DNA of 64,000 nucleotides from Savagea serpentis (GTDB taxonomy: Bacteria; Bacillota; Bacilli; Bacillales_A; Planococcaceae), in NCBI RefSeq assembly GCF_015351395.1, contig NZ_JADKPV010000001.1:558001-622000 (forward strand). Reading direction: 5' to 3'. Below are positions 40,386 to 49,579 of the stretch, piece by piece. Both the position numbers and the translations under genes were made by a program. The notes beneath the pieces are model-generated. The model was not told the DNA's origin, made no database searches, and worked only from the letters and a program-made list of their open reading frames with translations. The stretch's first letter is position 1. Every line of letters begins with the position of its first letter.

Positions 40386-42260
40386 ATGAAACAGTTTCAA
40401 GTATTGCAACTGACAAAAACAATAGGGGAAAAAACATTATTTGAAAATATACAATTTACGATTCATTCCGGAGAAAAAATCGGAATCGTTGGTCAAAATG
40501 GAACAGGTAAAACGACATTGCTCTCGGTATTGGCGAATGAAGTGATTGCGGACGAGTATGAAAAGAAACATCCGAATGATTATACAATTCGTCTATTAAC
40601 ACAAGAAGACCGTCTCGATTTGGATTTGACGATTATTGAAACATTATTCCAAAGCGATACGCCACTCATGCGTTTAAACTATGAATACGAACAAGTGACA
40701 CGCCAATTGAGTGAACATCCGACAGATGAAAAAATTCAACAGCGCTTTACAGATATTCAAGCAGAGATGGATGCGCAAGGGGCTTGGGATATGAATACGC
40801 AAGCGCGGACGATTTTATCGAAGCTTCATATGTTAGAGCCTGCGAAACGAGTGCGCGACTGTTCGGGAGGAGAGCGTAAACGTGTTGCACTCGCGAAAGT
40901 ATTGCTCGAAGAAAGTGATTTATTATTGCTTGATGAGCCGACGAACCATTTAGATATCGATTCGATTGAATGGTTGCAAACGTATTTACAACAGACGAAG
41001 CGGGCGGTACTTTTCATTACGCATGACCGCTACTTTTTAGATGAAGTGGCGACGAAAATTTATGAGCTTGATCAAGGGAAGTTATATGAATACGAAGGGA
41101 ACTATGCCGATTTCGTCATGCAAAAGTCAGAACGTGAACAGCTAGCTGTTCAAACGGCTGCCAAACAACAAAATCGGTACCGCAATGAATTAAAATGGGT
41201 TATGCGTGGCGCGAAAGCTCGTTCAACCAAACAAAAAGCACGCTTGCAACGCTTTGATATTTTGAAAGATGATGTGTTGACGAAAACGCGGGAAACCGAA
41301 CTCGAAATGGCCGTCGCTTCGACCCGTCTTGGAAAGCAAGTGATTGAAATTGAGTCGCTTGCGAAATCATTCGGCGACCGTCAACTCATTGAAGACTTTT
41401 CAGCGCTTGTGAAACGGACAGATCGCATTGCGATTGTCGGACCGAACGGAGCAGGAAAATCGACATTGCTTAAAATGATCGCAGGAGAAGAACAGCCCGA
41501 CCAAGGAACGATCACGATCGGTCAAACGGTGAAAATGGCACATTTCCACCAACATATTCCGAACATGGATACCGATGAACGCGTGATCAATTACATTCGA
41601 GAAGTGTCGAACTCGATTCAAACAGCTTCAGGAGAACGTTTGTCAGCGACGCAAATGCTTGAGCGATTTTTATTCCCGAGCCACGTTCACGGCACGCCGA
41701 TTCGCAAATTATCCGGCGGTGAAAAAAAGCGTCTCTTTTTACTGCGCTTATTAATGGAAGAACCGAACGTTTTATTACTCGATGAGCCGACGAACGATCT
41801 CGATATCGAAACGTTAACAGTACTCGAATCCTTTTTAGATACATTTGGCGGTGTCGTCATCGTCATCTCCCATGATCGTTACTTTTTGGACCGTACGTGT
41901 ACGACACTTTGGGCATTAGATGGCAAAGGGAAAGTCGACAGCTATTACGGTTTGTATAGCGAATATTTAGCGGAGCCTGAAGAGGTTGTGGAAGTTGTCA
42001 AAGAGACGAAGCAAGAAGAGCGTCCGAAAGAGCGCAAGAAAAAAATGAGCTACAATGAAAAGCGCGAATGGGAAACAATCGAGGATGATTTAATGCAGCT
42101 GGAAGAAGAAATTGAACAGTTAAACGGTCAAATGGAAGAAGCAGGAAGCAATTATGAACAAATTGCGAAGTTAACCGAGCAATTAAATGAAAAAAACGAA
42201 GCGCTTGATGTATTATTAGAGCGATGGGAGTATTTAGAACAGCTCGCAAATGAACAGTAG
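40386..42260 (+). CDS. yfmR: ABC-F family ATPase (YfmR/Uup-like)
   Basis: The 624-residue soluble protein has two ABC ATPase domains. The first has P-loop GQNGTGKTT (near 35) and CSGGERKRV plus LLLDEPTNHLD near 160-185. The second has GPNGAGKST (near 350) and LSGGEKKRLFLLRLL plus LLLDEPTNDLD near 445-475. They are joined by the ABC-F linker, and a C-terminal coiled coil (about 560-620) follows. There are no membrane segments. ABC-F proteins of the Uup/YfmR type act on the ribosome, for example at stalled or difficult peptide bonds. AAGGAAG sets ATG 40386; the frame extends upstream to 40242 without a site. Confidence 0.88.
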   Translation: MKQFQVLQLTKTIGEKTLFENIQFTIHSGEKIGIVGQNGTGKTTLLSVLANEVIADEYEKKHPNDYTIRLLTQEDRLDLDLTIIETLFQSDTPLMRLNYEYEQVTRQLSEHPTDEKIQQRFTDIQAEMDAQGAWDMNTQARTILSKLHMLEPAKRVRDCSGGERKRVALAKVLLEESDLLLLDEPTNHLDIDSIEWLQTYLQQTKRAVLFITHDRYFLDEVATKIYELDQGKLYEYEGNYADFVMQKSEREQLAVQTAAKQQNRYRNELKWVMRGAKARSTKQKARLQRFDILKDDVLTKTRETELEMAVASTRLGKQVIEIESLAKSFGDRQLIEDFSALVKRTDRIAIVGPNGAGKSTLLKMIAGEEQPDQGTITIGQTVKMAHFHQHIPNMDTDERVINYIREVSNSIQTASGERLSATQMLERFLFPSHVHGTPIRKLSGGEKKRLFLLRLLMEEPNVLLLDEPTNDLDIETLTVLESFLDTFGGVVIVISHDRYFLDRTCTTLWALDGKGKVDSYYGLYSEYLAEPEEVVEVVKETKQEERPKERKKKMSYNEKREWETIEDDLMQLEEEIEQLNGQMEEAGSNYEQIAKLTEQLNEKNEALDVLLERWEYLEQLANEQ

Positions 42261-42272
42261 GAGAGGATATAC

Positions 42273-43388
42273 GTGAACATTATAACGATTGAACCAACGC
42301 CGAGTCCGAACTCGATGAAAATCCTTGTGGATGAACGATTACCAGATGGGGAGCGTTACAATTATCGAAAAGATGACAGTGCACCATCTCCTTATCAGGA
42401 ATTGCTTTCCCTTCACGGAGTGCGTGGCATTTACCGCATTGAAGATTTCATGGCCGTCGAACGAATCGCCAACGTGCCATGGGAAAAGATTTTAAAAGAA
42501 ATTCGTGGCGTATTAGAAGGTAGCGACCAATCATCAATCGAGACAGAAGCGGTTGAAGATGATCATTTCGGTGAAGTGTACGTCCACGTTCAAACATATA
42601 AAGACATTCCGATTCAAGTGAAAGTATTCGACACGATGGAAGAAAAGCGTTTTGCGTTAGGCGAGCGTTTTATCCATGCGATGGAAAGCGTGCATAGTAC
42701 GGAAGCGGAAAACTACATTTTATTACGAAAATGGGCAGATTACGGCATTCGTTATGGAGAAAAAGACGAAATTGGAGAAGCGATCATCGCAGAAATTGAA
42801 GCAGCGTATCCGAAAGAACGTCTTCAAACAATCATCGCAGCACATCAACGTGGCGAAGAAGAGGAACAGCGCCAGGTAGAGCGCGTCACATTAGATCAAT
42901 TTTCAAACGAAGCGTGGGAAGTTCGTTTCCAATTGCTTGATCAAATTGGAGAGCCTGATGTGGAAGATTTACCTGTTTTAAATGCGGCATTGGACGATGA
43001 GAAAATGTCAATTCGCAGACTCGCAACGGCTTACTTAGGCATGATTGAAGATGAGCGTGTCGTACCTCTCGTTGAAAAAGCGTTGCACGATAAAAGTTGG
43101 GCGGTGCGTCGTACGGCAGGAGACTGTATGAGTGACCTCGGCTTCCAAGCGTTTGAAGAGGCAGCGATTCGCGCCCTTGGAGATAAAAATAAGCTCGTTC
43201 GTTGGCGCGCGGCGATGTACTTGTACGAAACGGGTACAGAACGCGCACTTCCTGCATTGCGTGCAGTAGAGGAAGACCCAGAATTCGAAGTGAAATTGCA
43301 AATTAAATTAGCGATTCAGCGCATTGAAGGTGGAGAAGAAGCACGAGGCTCGATTTGGAAACAAATGACCGAGCAATTCGACGCTTAA
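42273..43388 (+). CDS. ypgR: CvfC/YpgR-like protein: Nfu-type N-terminal domain plus HEAT repeats
   Basis: The 371-residue product starts with an Nfu/NifU N-terminal-like domain (ITIEPTPSPNSMKI, residues 3-16, to about 90). It continues through a mixed region and ends in HEAT/PBS-lyase repeats (about 235-350, for example MSIRRLATAYLGMIED and KSWAVRRTAGDCMSDLG). This matches B. subtilis YpgR and the staphylococcal conserved virulence factor C; the biochemical function is not known. A link to iron-sulfur or redox biology is suggested by the Nfu-like domain and the adjacent bacilliredoxin. The start is GTG 42273, with GGAGAGG overlapping the previous stop. Confidence 0.8.
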   Translation: MNIITIEPTPSPNSMKILVDERLPDGERYNYRKDDSAPSPYQELLSLHGVRGIYRIEDFMAVERIANVPWEKILKEIRGVLEGSDQSSIETEAVEDDHFGEVYVHVQTYKDIPIQVKVFDTMEEKRFALGERFIHAMESVHSTEAENYILLRKWADYGIRYGEKDEIGEAIIAEIEAAYPKERLQTIIAAHQRGEEEEQRQVERVTLDQFSNEAWEVRFQLLDQIGEPDVEDLPVLNAALDDEKMSIRRLATAYLGMIEDERVVPLVEKALHDKSWAVRRTAGDCMSDLGFQAFEEAAIRALGDKNKLVRWRAAMYLYETGTERALPALRAVEEDPEFEVKLQIKLAIQRIEGGEEARGSIWKQMTEQFDA

Positions 43389-43439
43389 ACATGCTATACT
43401 GAAAGCGAAAAAATATAAGGGTAAAGGGGTTTTGGAACG

Positions 43440-43880
43440 ATGGATATGAACGCATATGAACGACATATGATGGAAATGACGCGCGGTATGCGTCAAGAGC
43501 TCGTCAATGAAGGGTTCCGTGAATTGACGACAGCAGAAGAAGTACATGAAGTGATGAACGGTATGAAAGGAACAGCACTCGTCGTCATCAACTCTGTTTG
43601 TGGTTGTGCAGCAGGTCTTGCACGTCCAGCAGTGCGTGAAGCATTGAATAAAGCGGAAAACAAACCGACACATTTATGGACGGTATTCGCAGGACAAGAC
43701 CGTGAAGCGACAGAAGCGATGCGTGAGTATTTCACAGAAGTCCCACCATCAAGCCCGTCGATCGCACTTTTAAAAGATGGGAAACTCGCATACTTCATCC
43801 CACGTGAGCAAATCGAAAATTACGAAATGGAACAAATCGAGACACATTTATCGGATGTGCTCGCACAATTTGTTGAATGA
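43440..43880 (+). CDS. brxA: bacilliredoxin (BrxA/YphP family)
   Basis: This 146-residue DUF1094 protein has the CGC active site in NSVCGCAAGLARPA (near residue 52) and the family blocks TVFAGQDREAT and PPSSPSIALLKDGK. Bacilliredoxins remove bacillithiol from mixed disulfides on proteins. The ypgR-like neighbour is as in B. subtilis for yphP, which supports BrxA over BrxB. It overlaps the methyltransferase gene by four bases. Confidence 0.9.
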   Translation: MDMNAYERHMMEMTRGMRQELVNEGFRELTTAEEVHEVMNGMKGTALVVINSVCGCAAGLARPAVREALNKAENKPTHLWTVFAGQDREATEAMREYFTEVPPSSPSIALLKDGKLAYFIPREQIENYEMEQIETHLSDVLAQFVE

Positions 43881-44650
43881 TTGTCACTACATCAGGGCGC
43901 GCATCTGAAGCTACAAAGATGCGTGCCCAATCTTTTGCTAAAAAGCATAACATTCGCTACGAACCGCGTAAGAAACGTTCGATTACCCAGCTGTACCAAG
44001 AAGCGACACGCATTCTCGTATTTGGAGAAGAGCGGGATGAATTGTTTACAGAAGGTTCAGTGGAGCCGTTTTTCTTTCATCCGAACATGGCGCTCATTCG
44101 TTATAAACGACTATTAAAAGGTGATCAAGATCCGCTACTTGAAATCGGTTCAATCCAACCGGGTGACTCCGTGCTCGATTGCACGCTTGGGCGGGGAGCG
44201 GACAGCATCATTTTATCGCATGGCGTCGGTTCGAAAGGCTCGGTGACCGCGCTTGAAAAACAGTTCGACATTCATTACATTACAGCGACGGGGCTTGCGC
44301 GTTACGACGAAGCGGACCCGACATTTTGTGAGGCGATGCGTCGTATTCAGACGCATTGCACAGATGCGTATACGTATTTGCAAGACCAACAAGACGCATC
44401 TATCGATCACATTTATCTCGATCCGCTATTTGACGCTGTTATCGAAGAATCGACACCATTCGAAAACTTGCGTACGAAAGCGTCACGGGATGCGTTGACA
44501 GCAGAATGGGTCGAGGAAGCGAAGCGTGTAGCGAAAAAATCAATCATTTTAAAAGGGCATTACACATCGCAATTATTCGAGCGATTTGGATTTGAGCGCG
44601 AAGTTCGCAAGACGAGTAAATTTCATTACGGTGTGATTCGGTTCGGGTAA
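43877..44650 (+). CDS. ypiP: class I SAM-dependent methyltransferase (YpiP/RsmJ-like)
   Basis: The 257-residue product has a SAM-binding glycine loop in VLDCTLGRGADS (near residue 98), an acidic residue at the end of strand 2 (VTALEKQ) and a DPLF catalytic-type motif (IYLDPLF near 178). The LDxTLGRGxD form of motif I is typical of RsmJ-like 16S rRNA methyltransferases, but the protein has an extra N-terminal domain (residues 1-75). No Shine-Dalgarno is visible; its ATG overlaps the bacilliredoxin stop, so translation is coupled. Confidence 0.75.
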   Translation: MIVTTSGRASEATKMRAQSFAKKHNIRYEPRKKRSITQLYQEATRILVFGEERDELFTEGSVEPFFFHPNMALIRYKRLLKGDQDPLLEIGSIQPGDSVLDCTLGRGADSIILSHGVGSKGSVTALEKQFDIHYITATGLARYDEADPTFCEAMRRIQTHCTDAYTYLQDQQDASIDHIYLDPLFDAVIEESTPFENLRTKASRDALTAEWVEEAKRVAKKSIILKGHYTSQLFERFGFEREVRKTSKFHYGVIRFG

Positions 44651-44660
44651 CGTGCCAATA

Positions 44661-44709
44661 AAAAATAAGCTACCTCTGTTCACTTTAGAACGGAAGTAGC
44701 TTATTTTTA
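44661..44709 (+). terminator. terminator of the ypgR-brxA-ypiP unit
   Basis: AAAAATAAGCTAC pairs with GTAGCTTATTTTT, with an inner GTTC/GAAC stem. The outer A and T tracts make it work on both strands. Confidence 0.85.
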
Positions 44710-44743
44710 ATGTGCAATCCTTTTTAGTTGCGTAAAGGAAAGA

Positions 44744-44821
44744 TTAATGTGTAAAATTGAGTGAAGATAAATAAAAAGTAAGTACGAGCATTGCGATACC
44801 AACGAATAATTCGATATTCAT
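44744..44821 (-). CDS. 25-residue single-helix membrane peptide
   Basis: A minus-strand ORF of 25 codons encodes one hydrophobic helix (IELFVGIAMLVLTFYLSSL) with a short polar end. It has an unusually strong ribosome site (AAAGGAGG) 8 nt before ATG. No homologue is recognised. Such micropeptides are often missed by gene callers; the ribosome site is the main evidence. Besides this ORF and the terminator, the 44651-45004 gap shows only a -10-like TATAAT (44976-44981) for the next gene. Confidence 0.45.
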   Translation of the reverse strand: MNIELFVGIAMLVLTFYLSSLNFTH

Positions 44822-45004
44822 GAAGAAACCCTCCTTTACTTTCATATATTCATTTTAAAGAGACAATCTGTCTGTTTCACAGTATACCATGAATTTTCAG
44901 TCGCTCGCTACTGTTCCAAAGGAAAATGAGGGAGAAATCGTGAACGTGATGAAACTTTTTTATAAAAAGTCCGTCTATAATAGAAAGGAAAGGAGTTGAA
45001 TCGG

Positions 45005-45568
45005 ATGAAACAATGGTTAAGACAACTATTAATTGGAACCGTTGCCATTTTTACATTAGGTGTTATCTCACCGAGTCATGAAATATGGGCGAATGTGGAT
45101 GAGAAGTCAGAGCCGTTTAGCGACTCAGCAGCGGAATTAAGTGGAGAGAATTACCAAGTTGAGTGGCAAAGTGAATTTCAACCATCGAGTATCGATGATT
45201 TATATAAGCAAGCAAAAACCGTCGCCTATACGAAATTTGGCTCAAAAATTGGGCCGAAAATTCAAAATGAATTTGATGATGTCATCTTCCCTGAAATTGA
45301 AAAAGTGATCGCTCAAGTGTATGAAGGGAATCGCACACTTGCGGTAACTGAAAATCCGAGCGGGAACTATTCTGAAAAAATGTTCAATGTATACGATGCG
45401 CAGTCAGGAGACGAATTGCTATATTTCCATGTGCGCACTGAAAAACGCCCACAAGAAGGGTATTACTACAATTTCCACTATCACGTACAAGAGGATGACT
45501 TTGATGAGCATCATACGATCGGTGACATTTACTGGAGCAAAAACACACCACCGAAATGGTTATCATAA
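45005..45568 (+). CDS. ypjP: YpjP-family secreted protein
   Basis: The 187-residue precursor has an N-terminal signal or anchor (residues about 4-26) and an acidic extracellular domain with aromatic-rich C-terminal strands (GYYYNFHYHVQEDDF). Its position directly before thyA-dfrA and its length match B. subtilis YpjP, whose function is unknown. AAGGAG gives 9-10 nt spacing to ATG 45005; the TTG at 44996 touches the ribosome site and is unlikely. Confidence 0.75.
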   Translation: MKQWLRQLLIGTVAIFTLGVISPSHEIWANVDEKSEPFSDSAAELSGENYQVEWQSEFQPSSIDDLYKQAKTVAYTKFGSKIGPKIQNEFDDVIFPEIEKVIAQVYEGNRTLAVTENPSGNYSEKMFNVYDAQSGDELLYFHVRTEKRPQEGYYYNFHYHVQEDDFDEHHTIGDIYWSKNTPPKWLS

Positions 45569-45579
45569 TAGGAACACGT

Positions 45580-45617
45580 AAGCTATTTTCTATCAATCGA
45601 TGGAAAATAGCTTTTTT
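45580..45617 (+). terminator. terminator of ypjP
   Basis: AAGCTATTTTC pairs with GAAAATAGCTT, followed by T-rich sequence. Confidence 0.85.
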
Positions 45618-45708
45618 ATTCGCATCCATTCCTCGATTAAGTTATAGTGATATAATGTAAAAGAAACCTTTTTAAAAATAGCTCTAGAGAGCGCATACGG
45701 CCATAGTT

Positions 45709-45717
45709 TGTTATAAT
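45709..45717 (+). promoter_or_regulatory. extended -10 promoter of thyA
   Basis: TGTTATAAT is a perfect extended -10 element (TGn-TATAAT) 33 bp before the thyA start. No good -35 is seen. Confidence 0.5.
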
Positions 45718-45749
45718 AGTTTTTATGGATTTGAAGGAGGTTTCACAAC

Positions 45750-46691
45750 ATGCAGCAGTATTTACAACTTTTACATAAAGTGATGGATGAAGGTGTCGAA
45801 AAAGGAGATCGTACAGGTACAGGAACGAAAAGTATTTTCGGGTATCAAATGCGCTTTAATTTGCAGGAAGGATTTCCTTTATTGACAACGAAACGCACCG
45901 CATTTCGTCTCATCGTCTCGGAATTGCTTTGGTTTTTAAAAGGCGATACGAATGTGCGTACACTCATTGAAGAAAACAACCGCATTTGGGATGAGTGGGC
46001 GTTTAAACAATGGGTGGATAGCGCGGAATATGATGGGCCAGACATGACAGATTTCGGTCGTCGGGCGTTAAAAGACGACGCCTTTCGCATACAGTATGAA
46101 GAACAATTGGAGCAGTTTCGCACGCGTGTGCTAGAAGATGATGCATTCGCTGAAAAATACGGGGATCTCGGGCCGGTATACGGCAAGCAGTGGCGGTCGT
46201 GGGTCGGTCCGAACGGCGAGTCGATCGACCAAATTGCGAATGTTATCGAAAGTTTGAAACAGAACCCTGATTCACGCAGACATATTGTGACCGCGTGGAA
46301 TCCAGCGGAAGTAGACGATATGGCATTGCCTCCGTGTCACAATATGTTCCAGTTTTACGTGGCGGACGGCAAATTGTCGTGTCAACTGTATCAGCGCAGC
46401 GCGGACATTTTCTTAGGTGTGCCGTTCAATATCGCATCGTATGCGCTTCTTATGATGCTCATTGCACGCGAAACGGGTTATGAACTCGGAGAATTCGTGC
46501 ATACGTTAGGGGACGCGCACATTTATTCAAACCATTACGACCAAGTGCGTGAACAATTAGCGCGTGAACCGAGAGCATTGCCAACGGTGCGCATTGCACA
46601 GAAAGAGTCTATTTTTAATTTACAAACTGAGGACTTTGAATTGCTTGGCTATGACCCACATCCAAGTATTAAAGCACCGATTGCAGTATAG
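45750..46691 (+). CDS. thyA: thymidylate synthase ThyA (long form)
   Basis: ThyA methylates dUMP to dTMP with methylenetetrahydrofolate. The 313-residue enzyme has the nucleophile cysteine in [12 protein letters not shown] (near residue 197), [18 protein letters not shown] near 217 and the late [10 protein letters not shown]. It carries the roughly 50-residue insertion near 90-140 found in L. casei and S. aureus ThyA but not in E. coli or B. subtilis ThyB. It forms an operon with dfrA and plsC. Confidence 0.96.
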   Translation: MQQYLQLLHKVMDEGVEKGDRTGTGTKSIFGYQMRFNLQEGFPLLTTKRTAFRLIVSELLWFLKGDTNVRTLIEENNRIWDEWAFKQWVDSAEYDGPDMTDFGRRALKDDAFRIQYEEQLEQFRTRVLEDDAFAEKYGDLGPVYGKQWRSWVGPNGESIDQIANVIESLKQNPDSRRHIVTAWNPAEVDDMALPPCHNMFQFYVADGKLSCQLYQRSADIFLGVPFNIASYALLMMLIARETGYELGEFVHTLGDAHIYSNHYDQVREQLAREPRALPTVRIAQKESIFNLQTEDFELLGYDPHPSIKAPIAV

Positions 46692-46702
46692 GAGGAGTAA
46701 AA

Positions 46703-47197
46703 ATGATCGCATTAGTCGTCGCACATGCTCACGATTACGTCATTGGAAAAAACAATGCGATGCCGTGGCATTTGCCGAATGATTTACAACATTTTAAACG
46801 AGTGACGCTCGGACATCCTATCATTATGGGACGGAAAACGTTCGAATCGATTGGACGTGCACTTCCTGGACGCTTAAATGTCGTGATTAGTCGCAATGCG
46901 TCTTATGAAGTGCCAGAAGGAGTCGTGCTCGTCGGGTCGCTTGAAGCAGCTATCGAGCGAGCGAAGCGGGAGAGCGACACCATTATGATTATTGGCGGTG
47001 CTCAAATTTATGAAGAGGCATTACCTTTAGCAGATCGTTTATATGTGACAAAAATTGACGCCACTTTTGAAGGAGATGCTCATTTCCCTACTTATGATGA
47101 AGCGGATTACAATGTAGTGGAACAGTCGGAGACGTTTCAAAATGATGAAGGTGTGGAATATACATTTTATACGTACGAAAGGAAGAAATCGCAGTGA
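46703..47197 (+). CDS. dfrA: dihydrofolate reductase DfrA
   Basis: The 164-residue enzyme regenerates tetrahydrofolate used up by ThyA. It has the Met20-type loop KNNAMPWHLPNDLQHFK with the catalytic Asp in LPNDL (residue 27), the NADPH segment MGRKTFESIG near 42 and the GGAQIYEEAL loop near 98. GGAGGAG precedes the ATG. Its last codon overlaps the plsC start (GTGA). Confidence 0.96.
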   Translation: MIALVVAHAHDYVIGKNNAMPWHLPNDLQHFKRVTLGHPIIMGRKTFESIGRALPGRLNVVISRNASYEVPEGVVLVGSLEAAIERAKRESDTIMIIGGAQIYEEALPLADRLYVTKIDATFEGDAHFPTYDEADYNVVEQSETFQNDEGVEYTFYTYERKKSQ

Positions 47198-47925
47198 TTC
47201 GATCGATGCGAACGTATGGTTACCTATTCGGGTATTTGCCATTTTCGTTAAAAAAATTAAAACAAGTGCAAGCTTTGCCTGAATCGACGTCGATTCAAGA
47301 GAAAGATGCTTTCGTTGATGAGGAGCCGATCCATTGGGCGAGTGGTATTTTGAAGCGCACGAAAAGCACGTTTCAAGTAGAAGGAACCGAAAACTTAATC
47401 GATGGTCCCGCATTGCTCATTAGCAACCATGAAGGAAACTTTGATATCCCTACATTAATCGCCAACATTCCAAAGCCGTTCGGATTTATTTCGAAAGCGG
47501 AAGTGAAAAAATTACCCGTTATTCGAGATTGGATGGAAGAGATGAATTGTATTTTTCTCGACCGGACGAATCGTCGCAGTGCGATGCAAGTGTTGAAAGA
47601 TGCTACGACAAAATTACAAGAAGGCCACTCTATCATCATCTTCCCAGAAGGGACGCGCAGTAAAGGAGCAGGCGTACAAGAGTTTAAGTCAGGCTTTGCG
47701 AAAGTTGCACAAGATGCGAATGTGCCAATCATTCCGATCGCCATTTCCGGCACGAGTGATATTATGGAAAAGAATAAAAATTGGATTAAGCCTGCGCATG
47801 TAAGAATTTCGATTTTGCCACTCATCGAAGCGGAAGAAGTGATATCGATGAGTCGCAAAGAACTGACCGAACATGCAGAGGAGATTATTAAAGAAGAAGT
47901 ACAACGATTACAACAGCAAAAATGA
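47194..47925 (+). CDS. plsC: 1-acyl-sn-glycerol-3-phosphate acyltransferase (PlsC/YpkP-like)
   Basis: The 243-residue membrane-associated acyltransferase has the catalytic HxxxxD motif in SNHEGNFD (near residue 72), the EGTRS substrate-binding motif (near 153) and an IPIAISG block near 188. It would make phosphatidic acid from lysophosphatidic acid. The same gene sits by dfrA-thyB in B. subtilis (ypkP). The start is GTG overlapping the dfrA stop, so translation is coupled. Confidence 0.88.
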   Translation: MIRSMRTYGYLFGYLPFSLKKLKQVQALPESTSIQEKDAFVDEEPIHWASGILKRTKSTFQVEGTENLIDGPALLISNHEGNFDIPTLIANIPKPFGFISKAEVKKLPVIRDWMEEMNCIFLDRTNRRSAMQVLKDATTKLQEGHSIIIFPEGTRSKGAGVQEFKSGFAKVAQDANVPIIPIAISGTSDIMEKNKNWIKPAHVRISILPLIEAEEVISMSRKELTEHAEEIIKEEVQRLQQQK

Positions 47926-47936
47926 GGACGTGAAAA

Positions 47937-48779
47937 GTGAAAATGATTCATATCGTAACTGACTCAACAGCGGAGTTAACAGAAGCAGAACAAAAGGAGT
48001 ACGGCATTCATGTCGTACCGTTAAATATTTTCATCGACGGGAAGTCGTATGTCGACCGCGTCGATTTACAACCGGATGAATTTTTAGATTTAATGCGAAC
48101 ATCGGAAGAATTGCCGAAAAGCTCGCAACCTGCAGTCGGTGTTTTGAAAGAGCTCTACGACGAACTTGGAAAAGACGGTGATTCTGTCATCTCCATTCAT
48201 ATGACGGGGGGTATGAGTGGGACTGTGAAAGCAGCAGGACAAGCGGCGAGCATGACAGAGACAGATGTAACGGTCATTGATTCCGAATACATTTCATTCG
48301 CCCTCGGCTTCCAAGTGAAAGAAGCAGCCCTCGCTGCGAAAGCAGGAAAGACAGTGGAAGAAGTCGTTGCGAAAGTGGAGGAAGTGAAGCGCAATACGAC
48401 ATTATTCGTCGTTGTCGATACGCTTGATAATATGGTGAAGGGTGGACGCATCGGTAAAGGAAAAGCGATGCTTGGCTCTTTACTCAATATTAAACCGATT
48501 GCGCGCCTTGAAGACGGTGTGTACACACCGGTTGGAAAAGCACGTAGCTATAAACAAGTCGCTTCTCAATTGTTTAAAATATTTGAAGAAGAGATTGAAG
48601 GGAAACATGTAAAAGGCGTCGCCATTCCACATGCGAACGGTTTGAAGATGGCAGGTCCTTTAAAAGAAAAAATTGATGCATTAAATCTAGGAGTAGAAGT
48701 ATCTGTGGCGATTACGACACCGATTGTCAGTACGCATACAGGGGAAGGCGCCATCGGATTTATGTATTATACGGAGTGA
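47937..48779 (+). CDS. DegV-family fatty-acid-binding protein
   Basis: The 280-residue DegV-fold protein starts with IHIVTDSTAEL and has the conserved SSQPAVG (near 62) and MTGGMSGT (near 91) loops and an IDSEYIS strand near 115. DegV/FakB proteins hold a fatty acid for phosphorylation by FakA, so a role in feeding fatty acids to phospholipid synthesis fits its place after plsC. The GTG at 47937 has GAGGA at 8-nt spacing. Confidence 0.88.
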   Translation: MKMIHIVTDSTAELTEAEQKEYGIHVVPLNIFIDGKSYVDRVDLQPDEFLDLMRTSEELPKSSQPAVGVLKELYDELGKDGDSVISIHMTGGMSGTVKAAGQAASMTETDVTVIDSEYISFALGFQVKEAALAAKAGKTVEEVVAKVEEVKRNTTLFVVVDTLDNMVKGGRIGKGKAMLGSLLNIKPIARLEDGVYTPVGKARSYKQVASQLFKIFEEEIEGKHVKGVAIPHANGLKMAGPLKEKIDALNLGVEVSVAITTPIVSTHTGEGAIGFMYYTE

Positions 48780-48784
48780 TGGGG

Positions 48785-49579
48785 ATGAAGCGATTAATCA
48801 TCGTATTCATAAGTGTGGCGTTTATTTTGATGGGGTGTCAGGAAGAGAGTATGATGGATAAAAAATATGAACCACAAACGATTGAACACGCCCAAATCGT
48901 CGGTCTAGGTGATTCTTTAACTCAAGGGGTTGGCGATGATGAGCAATCTGGTGGATACTTCGGTCGCATTACAGAAAAGCTGTCTCAAGTGGAGCATATT
49001 GAGCAATTGCATGTCGTCAATTTTGCGAAAAGAGGCAGAACGTCGAAACAGCTGTTGAAGCAATTGAAAGAAGACGAAGAAGTGCGTAGTCAATTAAAAG
49101 AAGCGGATCTCATCGCTTTTACAATTGGCGGCAATGATATTATGGCCGTCATGAAACAACATCTGTTCGAATTGAAAAAAGACCCTTTTGAAGCAGAATT
49201 GCCGAAATTTAAAAAGAGACTATATCAAATTATAAAAGAACTAGAAAAATTAAATCCGAAAGCGACAATTGTATTGACGGGTATTTACAACCCTGTCAAT
49301 CTCGTGACGACAGAAGAACGTGAATTTGCTTCGATCATCGAAGAATGGAATCAAGAGATGGAAGATGTAATGGCTGAAAAATCAGAACGTCGCCTATTCG
49401 TTCAAATCGATGACGTGCAATACAGTTCTAACCCGGCTGTCTATTCGGCAGATTATTTTCATCCTAATGCAGAAGGATATGCTTTTATTGCAGACAATTG
49501 GTTTCAACAATTATTGTATTGGAACGAACGTCGGGATGAACCGCTTTTATGGTTGATGGAGGTAAAAGAAGATGAATAA
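48785..49579 (+). CDS. ypmR: SGNH/GDSL-family lipoprotein esterase (YpmR-like)
   Basis: The 264-residue precursor has a lipobox (ILMGC) after a hydrophobic signal. The SGNH esterase blocks follow: GLGDSLTQG (nucleophile Ser near residue 42), GGNDIM near 115 and a terminal DYFHPNAEGY supplying Asp and His. It is a membrane-tethered extracellular lipase/acylhydrolase of unknown substrate. ATG 48785 is preferred, with GGAG 8 nt upstream. The gene order matches the B. subtilis ypmR-ypmS-msr region. Confidence 0.85.
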   Translation: MKRLIIVFISVAFILMGCQEESMMDKKYEPQTIEHAQIVGLGDSLTQGVGDDEQSGGYFGRITEKLSQVEHIEQLHVVNFAKRGRTSKQLLKQLKEDEEVRSQLKEADLIAFTIGGNDIMAVMKQHLFELKKDPFEAELPKFKKRLYQIIKELEKLNPKATIVLTGIYNPVNLVTTEEREFASIIEEWNQEMEDVMAEKSERRLFVQIDDVQYSSNPAVYSADYFHPNAEGYAFIADNWFQQLLYWNERRDEPLLWLMEVKEDE

